DNA from: Pseudophaeobacter sp. EL27 | GTDB lineage: Bacteria > Pseudomonadota > Alphaproteobacteria > Rhodobacterales > Rhodobacteraceae | Direction: 5' to 3' | DNA length: 64,000 nucleotides | Assembly (NCBI RefSeq): GCF_900313025.1 | Contig: NZ_OMPQ01000008.1 | Location: 289,432 to 353,431 of the forward strand | Shown here: piece after piece, positions 60,124-64,000 of the stretch | How the letters are laid out: each line of letters opens with the position of its first letter | How positions within the stretch are numbered: position 1 is the stretch's first letter | Position numbers and translations under genes: made by a program | The notes under the pieces: generated by a model | What the model saw: only the letters and a program-made list of their open reading frames with translations | What the model was told of the DNA's origin: nothing | The model's database searches: none

Positions 60124-60909
60124 TCACAAAACGTATGGAGCGCTTTCTTTGCGGTCCTTCATGAGCCGTGCAAAATAGTTGAACAAAGTCGCGGATAGTG
60201 GTCTCTCTGCCGCCCGGTACTCTGGGTGCCATTGAACCCCAATAATCATTTCCTCCGAACTTAGTTCAAAGGCTTCAACAATCCCATCATCGGATAGTGC
60301 CACGGGTTCCAACTCACCGGCAAGCTTGTCAACAGCCTGAACATGCACGGAGTTCACCAGTACACGGGGCTTGCCAATTGCCTCGCCAAGCTTGGTCTTT
60401 TGGTTGACCTTGATCGGATGCGCTTCCCGATAGACAAGGTCGGGGTCCGTTACCTTGGGCAGTTCGGGGTGATCTGGATAATCAGCAGTTCCGGCAAATC
60501 CGGTGCGGATGGAGCCTCCAAGTGCAACATTTATCTCCTGCATGCCGCGGCAAATGCCAAGCAAAGGCAGCTTCCTTTTGCGGGCCGCATTTACCAAATA
60601 GAAGGCGGTGGCATCTCGTTGCGAGTCAAAAGGGCCGTGGCTCTGACTGTTGCCAACTACGCCATAGGCATCGGGGGCGATGTTCGATTGATCGCCGGTC
60701 AGAATGACACCATCAACCAGGTCAAGGAAGGCGTCCAATTGCATCTTGCCGGACAGTGTCGGAACAATGATCGGTAGGGAGCCGCAACCTTCAAGCACCG
60801 CTGTCAGGTATTTGTCGTCTAGGGTTTGCCGTGTCAGGCCAATGTCGGTGTCAAACCCCGAGTTGGCCATCAGAGCTACTCTCAACGGAGGGTCAGTATA
60901 CGCAGTCAT
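60124..60909 (-). CDS. Class I glutamine amidotransferase-like hydrolase (peptidase C26, PuuD-like)
   Basis: This 261-residue protein has nucleophile Cys120 in LPLLGICRGMQEINVALGGS and the partner His in IGVQWHPEYR. The N-terminal MANSGFDTDIGLTRQTLDDK region and GVILTGDQSNIAPDAYG fit gamma-glutamyl hydrolases such as PuuD, which releases GABA from gamma-glutamyl-GABA. It follows the amino acid ABC permease by 29 bases on the same strand, so the transported compound may be gamma-glutamylated or processed here. Confidence 0.88.
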   Translation of the reverse strand: MTAYTDPPLRVALMANSGFDTDIGLTRQTLDDKYLTAVLEGCGSLPIIVPTLSGKMQLDAFLDLVDGVILTGDQSNIAPDAYGVVGNSQSHGPFDSQRDATAFYLVNAARKRKLPLLGICRGMQEINVALGGSIRTGFAGTADYPDHPELPKVTDPDLVYREAHPIKVNQKTKLGEAIGKPRVLVNSVHVQAVDKLAGELEPVALSDDGIVEAFELSSEEMIIGVQWHPEYRAAERPLSATLFNYFARLMKDRKESAPYVL

Positions 60910-60938
60910 CTTGACAATACTTCTTTCTGTGCTGACGG

Positions 60939-61913
60939 TTAGCGGATCAGAGATTTGGAGAAATGCAGCTCAATCCGCTTTTGGACGAGCTCCAGGACAA
61001 TCGACATCAGCCAGTAGACAATCGAGGCTGTGATCAGCATTTCGAGGATTTTGAAGTCAGACCGTCCAACGGTACGGGCCAGGAACATCAGGTCCCAAAC
61101 CCCCACAACACTTACAAGGGAGCTGTCCTTGAGCATGGCGATGAACTGGTTGCCTGTCGGAGGGATGATCACGCGCATGGCCTGCGGCAGGATCACCTTT
61201 CGGAAGGTCACCATGCGGTGCAAACCCAGCGCGTCGGCAGCCTCCCACTGTCCTTCGGGCAGCGATTGAATTCCAGATCGGAAGATCTCGGTCATGTAGG
61301 CGCCATAGACCAGCGAAAGTGCTGCAATGGCTGCGGGCACCGGATCTACGACTATGCCAATCTGGGGCAGCCCCAGGTAAATCAGGAACAGCTGCACCAG
61401 CAGCGGCGTGCCGCGAAAATAAGAGGTGTAGAACGCTCCGATGCCTTCAAGAATGCCAATGCCGGAGAGTTTTGCCGTTGCCCCGGCGAGGGCAAAGACA
61501 AATGCCAGGGTGATCGAAATCGCAGAGACATAGAGCGTTGTGACAGCCCCCTGCGACAAGAGATAGGGCAGTTTCTTGCTGATGAAGCCGAAGCTCAGAT
61601 CAAAGGAATAGAATAACCCGAGCGCAATTGCCGCTAATACGGCCCAGATCAGATAGGCTTGCAAGCGGCGTTGAAGGCCGAGGAGGGCGTAGGCCACGCC
61701 CCCCGCGATGAGAAAGGCCACCAATGCCGCCGAAAAGCGCCCCCAGTTTCCGGCCAGAGTCTCAGGGCGCATGGCGGGCAAGAGCATCTCGCCCAAGGCC
61801 CCTTGATTGGCCGACAGTAGGAAGGCTGCCGCAAAGACCGACAGCGCCAAACCGGATGCCAGTTTCAGACGCTCCGGCCCATGCTGGAAGCTGCTTTTGA
61901 ACAATGTGACCAT
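60939..61913 (-). CDS. Polar amino acid ABC transporter permease
   Basis: This 324-residue protein has an N-terminal part with about three helices (to residue 110) that is longer than in simple HisM proteins, followed by the His/Glu-type permease domain: GAVTTLYVSAISITLAFVFA, YFRGTPLLVQLFLIYLGLPQ and the coupling-loop EAADALGLHRMVTFRKVILPQAMR. It is ten bases after the binding-protein gene. No ATPase gene of the system occurs in the window. Confidence 0.9.
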   Translation of the reverse strand: MVTLFKSSFQHGPERLKLASGLALSVFAAAFLLSANQGALGEMLLPAMRPETLAGNWGRFSAALVAFLIAGGVAYALLGLQRRLQAYLIWAVLAAIALGLFYSFDLSFGFISKKLPYLLSQGAVTTLYVSAISITLAFVFALAGATAKLSGIGILEGIGAFYTSYFRGTPLLVQLFLIYLGLPQIGIVVDPVPAAIAALSLVYGAYMTEIFRSGIQSLPEGQWEAADALGLHRMVTFRKVILPQAMRVIIPPTGNQFIAMLKDSSLVSVVGVWDLMFLARTVGRSDFKILEMLITASIVYWLMSIVLELVQKRIELHFSKSLIR

Positions 61914-61922
61914 TGGCTTGCC

Positions 61923-62759
61923 TTATTTGGTGCTGACGAGGTCAGTGCCGTGCCATTTGACCGACAGATTGGCCAATGTGCCGTCGCTCCGCATCTCTTC
62001 GATAATGTCATGCAGGCGGGCATTCAGCTCTGCGTCCCCCTTGTCGGTGGCTAGGGCAAGTGGTTCAAAGAAGACTGGCTCTCCCAGCTGTTTGATCGGA
62101 AGGCCAACGGAGACCGCCTCGGCAATAACTGGCACCGATTGCAATACTGCATGAAGTCGCGCGCCATCGCCAAGGGCGAGGTCATCAAACTCGTTCACAT
62201 CGCTATAGGCCCGGATCTCACCGGGGGTGACATCATAGGTAAAGGCAGGCATCCCCACCACGTCGAGCTTCAGATCGTGCTCCAGATACCGGTTGTAGGT
62301 TGAGGCAGAGACCACGCCCACGGTTTTTCCGTCCAGATCCCCCGGTTTTTCGGCAGGCGATGTCTTATGCACCGCAAAAGCAGCGGGGCTAAAGTAATAG
62401 ATTGCTGGAAAATCCAGGATCTCGGCGCGGGCCTTAGTGGGCGTCATCGAGCCAACAACCATGTCCCAGCGGCCAGCCCAGCGTCCTGCGGTCATGACCT
62501 CCCAGCCAGGGGTTACGAATTTGACGTCGACGCCCAGGCGTGCTGCAACTTCTTTGGAGACCGCGATATCAAAACCGTCGAGTTCATTATTGTCATTCAT
62601 AAAAGAATTGGGGCGGTAGTCTGAATTGGTGCCGACGGTCAGCACGCCATTGTTCAGAATACGATCAAGCGTTTCTCCGGCCTGAGCGGCCAATCCATAG
62701 AAGCTCACTGAAAGTGCCGTAGCGAAGCCTGTGATCACCGCTCTACTTGAAATTGTCAT
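61923..62759 (-). CDS. Amino acid ABC transporter substrate-binding protein
   Basis: This 278-residue protein has a signal peptide (cleavage near GLAAQAGE). The solute-binding family 3 fold shows GVLTVGTNSDYRPNSFMNDN at the start of lobe one, LDGFDIAVSKEVAARLGVDV, and GKTVGVVSASTYNRYLEHDL at the second lobe. WAGRWDMVVGSMTPTKARAE is the typical ligand-contact segment. It is first of a three-gene unit with permease and C26 peptidase. The ligand is unknown. Confidence 0.9.
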   Translation of the reverse strand: MTISSRAVITGFATALSVSFYGLAAQAGETLDRILNNGVLTVGTNSDYRPNSFMNDNNELDGFDIAVSKEVAARLGVDVKFVTPGWEVMTAGRWAGRWDMVVGSMTPTKARAEILDFPAIYYFSPAAFAVHKTSPAEKPGDLDGKTVGVVSASTYNRYLEHDLKLDVVGMPAFTYDVTPGEIRAYSDVNEFDDLALGDGARLHAVLQSVPVIAEAVSVGLPIKQLGEPVFFEPLALATDKGDAELNARLHDIIEEMRSDGTLANLSVKWHGTDLVSTK

Positions 62760-62845
62760 GTCTATCCTCCCGTCTCGACGAAAACAAAAATCTGGCTGAT
62801 CATTCGCCTAGCGGGTGGGATTTCGCAAATCAGTAAAGTTGAAAG

Positions 62846-62855
62846 TTCTATAGAA
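62846..62855. promoter_or_regulatory. Palindrome in the LysR/ABC divergent promoter
   Basis: TTCTATAGAA is a perfect 10-bp palindrome 18 bases before the LysR start at 62874, in an AT-rich divergent promoter region of 114 bases. It could be the LysR operator or part of a promoter. Confidence 0.35.
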
Positions 62856-62873
62856 AACCTCTATGGATCAGAC

Positions 62874-63821
62874 ATGAGCGCCTCACGAAGATTCATCCCA
62901 ACACTGCAGGAGGCACGATCTCTCGATGCGGTATCACGGCTGAACTCTGTTTCTGCCGCTGCGCGCGAACTCAATTTGTCACAGCCGACTGTATCATATC
63001 ATATCAGGAAGTTAGAGGAGAGGTGGAACGCAAAGCTATTTCGTGCGAAGGGGCGAAATCTGGAGCCAACAGAGTTTCTGCGCGCCATCATCCCAGAGGT
63101 CCGCAGCGTGACACACCAGTTGGAACATATTGGTCATTTGGTGGGGAGTCAGTATCATCAAAAGGTTCTTTCAATAGGAATTGCCCCATCTTTGGCCTCA
63201 ATCGTTTTGCAGCCAAGACTCGCTGCTTTTCTGAAGCGTTCCCCAGAAATCAACGTCAGACTCTGTGCTGCAAACCGTTTTGTGGATCTGGAGGAAGAGC
63301 GGATCGACGTCGCGCTGCGCCTGCTTCCATGCCCAAATTCAAAAGAAACAGAAGTTAATGGAAATACTTTGGTTCCCTTACCCAGTGAATACATGAGGGT
63401 GGTTTGTTCACCGAATTACCTAGCCTCCTTGACAGGTCAGTTGCAGCCAAGTGACAACTCGGATGCCAGGGTGCTTTCACAGGCGCAACTCATCCACGAA
63501 GACGAAACCGTTCATTGGGCCAACTATTTTGCTACCTATCTGGCAGGGTATCCCTTCGAATCGCGTCCGCGCTTGACCTTCAACAATGCGGACATGATCC
63601 TACAGGCCGCAATCTCCGGGCAAGGCTTTGCCTTGCTTCGCGACATCTATGTGATGGATGCGCTTAGAAGAGGGGAGTTGATTGAACCCTATGCGTCGCG
63701 CTTATCCTGCGAGCGCGTCTTTCAGTTCGTTGCTCCTGAAGCCATCGGTTTCACTCAACCCGCATCCAGCTTCGTCGCCTGGTTTGGGGCTGAGTTGAAA
63801 GCCCTGCTAAGCCAAGCTTGA
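62874..63821 (+). CDS. LysR-family regulator divergent from the amino acid ABC unit
   Basis: This 315-residue regulator has HTH LDAVSRLNSVSAAARELNLS with QPTVSYHIRKLEERWNAKLF, and an effector domain from about residue 95 (LSIGIAPSLASIVLQPRLAA) to FNNADMILQAAISGQGFALL. It resembles GcvA-group regulators. It diverges from the binding-protein gene and probably controls the ABC/C26 operon. The remaining 180 bases to the window end hold no recognisable gene. Confidence 0.88.
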   Translation: MSASRRFIPTLQEARSLDAVSRLNSVSAAARELNLSQPTVSYHIRKLEERWNAKLFRAKGRNLEPTEFLRAIIPEVRSVTHQLEHIGHLVGSQYHQKVLSIGIAPSLASIVLQPRLAAFLKRSPEINVRLCAANRFVDLEEERIDVALRLLPCPNSKETEVNGNTLVPLPSEYMRVVCSPNYLASLTGQLQPSDNSDARVLSQAQLIHEDETVHWANYFATYLAGYPFESRPRLTFNNADMILQAAISGQGFALLRDIYVMDALRRGELIEPYASRLSCERVFQFVAPEAIGFTQPASSFVAWFGAELKALLSQA

Positions 63822-64000
63822 AATCGATTCCTGCTTTCGTTGCGGCCGCACATCAAGATGCTTGGCTGGCGCGCTGCTAAAGGCACGATTAGCAAAGCCC
63901 GTTTTCTGCGCATCGCGACCGTTCGACTAGGGCGCTGCATTTGCCAGCGTCTTAACCAGCCGCTGAATGGTAGCTTACCGGAAAATCATTCAACCGCTTC

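Noticed and set aside
63822-64000. A gene start at the right edge
   Set aside because: Both strands contain stops and no ribosome binding site or motif; it looks like intergenic debris.

Overview
The window reads as a chromosomal segment of a marine alphaproteobacterium of the Rhodobacterales (Roseobacter group). The indicators are a dimethylamine monooxygenase operon (dmmDABC) beside gmaS/mgsABC and an ammonium transporter, an RTX protein ending in a Hint domain, a CbiKMLQO-type cobalt transporter, a TRAP transporter, many LysR regulators and high-GC codon use. The species cannot be named from the sequence alone.

Layout. 1-5604: a truncated LysR gene diverges from an operon of a DadA-like FAD oxidoreductase, a TRAP transporter (P, Q, M subunits; a hairpin between P and Q) and a BASS-like membrane protein. 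5611-13186: a lambda-lysozyme-like muramidase, a 1115-residue coiled-coil/RTX/Hint protein and a chemoreceptor. 13742-17162: a cobalamin riboswitch, a 28-codon leader ORF, a DUF1636-type protein and a BtuDFC-like ABC transporter. 17181-19432: rlmF and two orphan genes. 19847-30322: a sulfated-compound catabolic cluster with GMC oxidoreductase, enolase-superfamily protein, aldehyde dehydrogenase, two cysteine-type sulfatases, their formylglycine-generating enzyme and two LysR regulators. 30771-34530: a cobalt ECF transporter behind a second, antisense cobalamin riboswitch. 34747-35681: IS3 debris. 35770-37171: a DMT exporter and a truncated haemoglobin. 37239-48578: methylated-amine catabolism (gmaS, mgsCBA, small membrane protein, amt; divergent dmmDABC; XRE-cupin regulator). 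48818-49727: IS5 remnant and other decayed DNA. 50319-53291: an orphan gene, then an ECF41-type sigma factor unit with an AhpD-like protein and a molybdopterin oxidoreductase. 53801-54346: a PEBP protein. 54487-59508: CitE / CoA-transferase / acyl-CoA dehydrogenase / mesaconyl-CoA-hydratase-like operon with divergent LysR. 60124-63821: class C26 peptidase, polar amino acid ABC permease and binding protein, and divergent LysR.

How the genes work together. Dimethylamine is oxidatively demethylated by DmmABC (with the folate-binding DmmD) to methylamine, which GmaS and MgsABC channel into N-methylglutamate; Amt and its small neighbour fit ammonium handling. Both B12-controlled units supply cobalamin, one by importing corrinoid and the other by importing cobalt.

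The most unusual observation is a set of about 38-bp hairpin-bearing micro-insertions inside transposase pseudogenes. One type occurs, at 36 of 44 identical positions, in an IS3-family and in an unrelated IS5-family transposase gene. A second type occurs twice, in opposite orientations, in the IS3 gene. No CRISPR array, tRNA or rRNA gene was seen.
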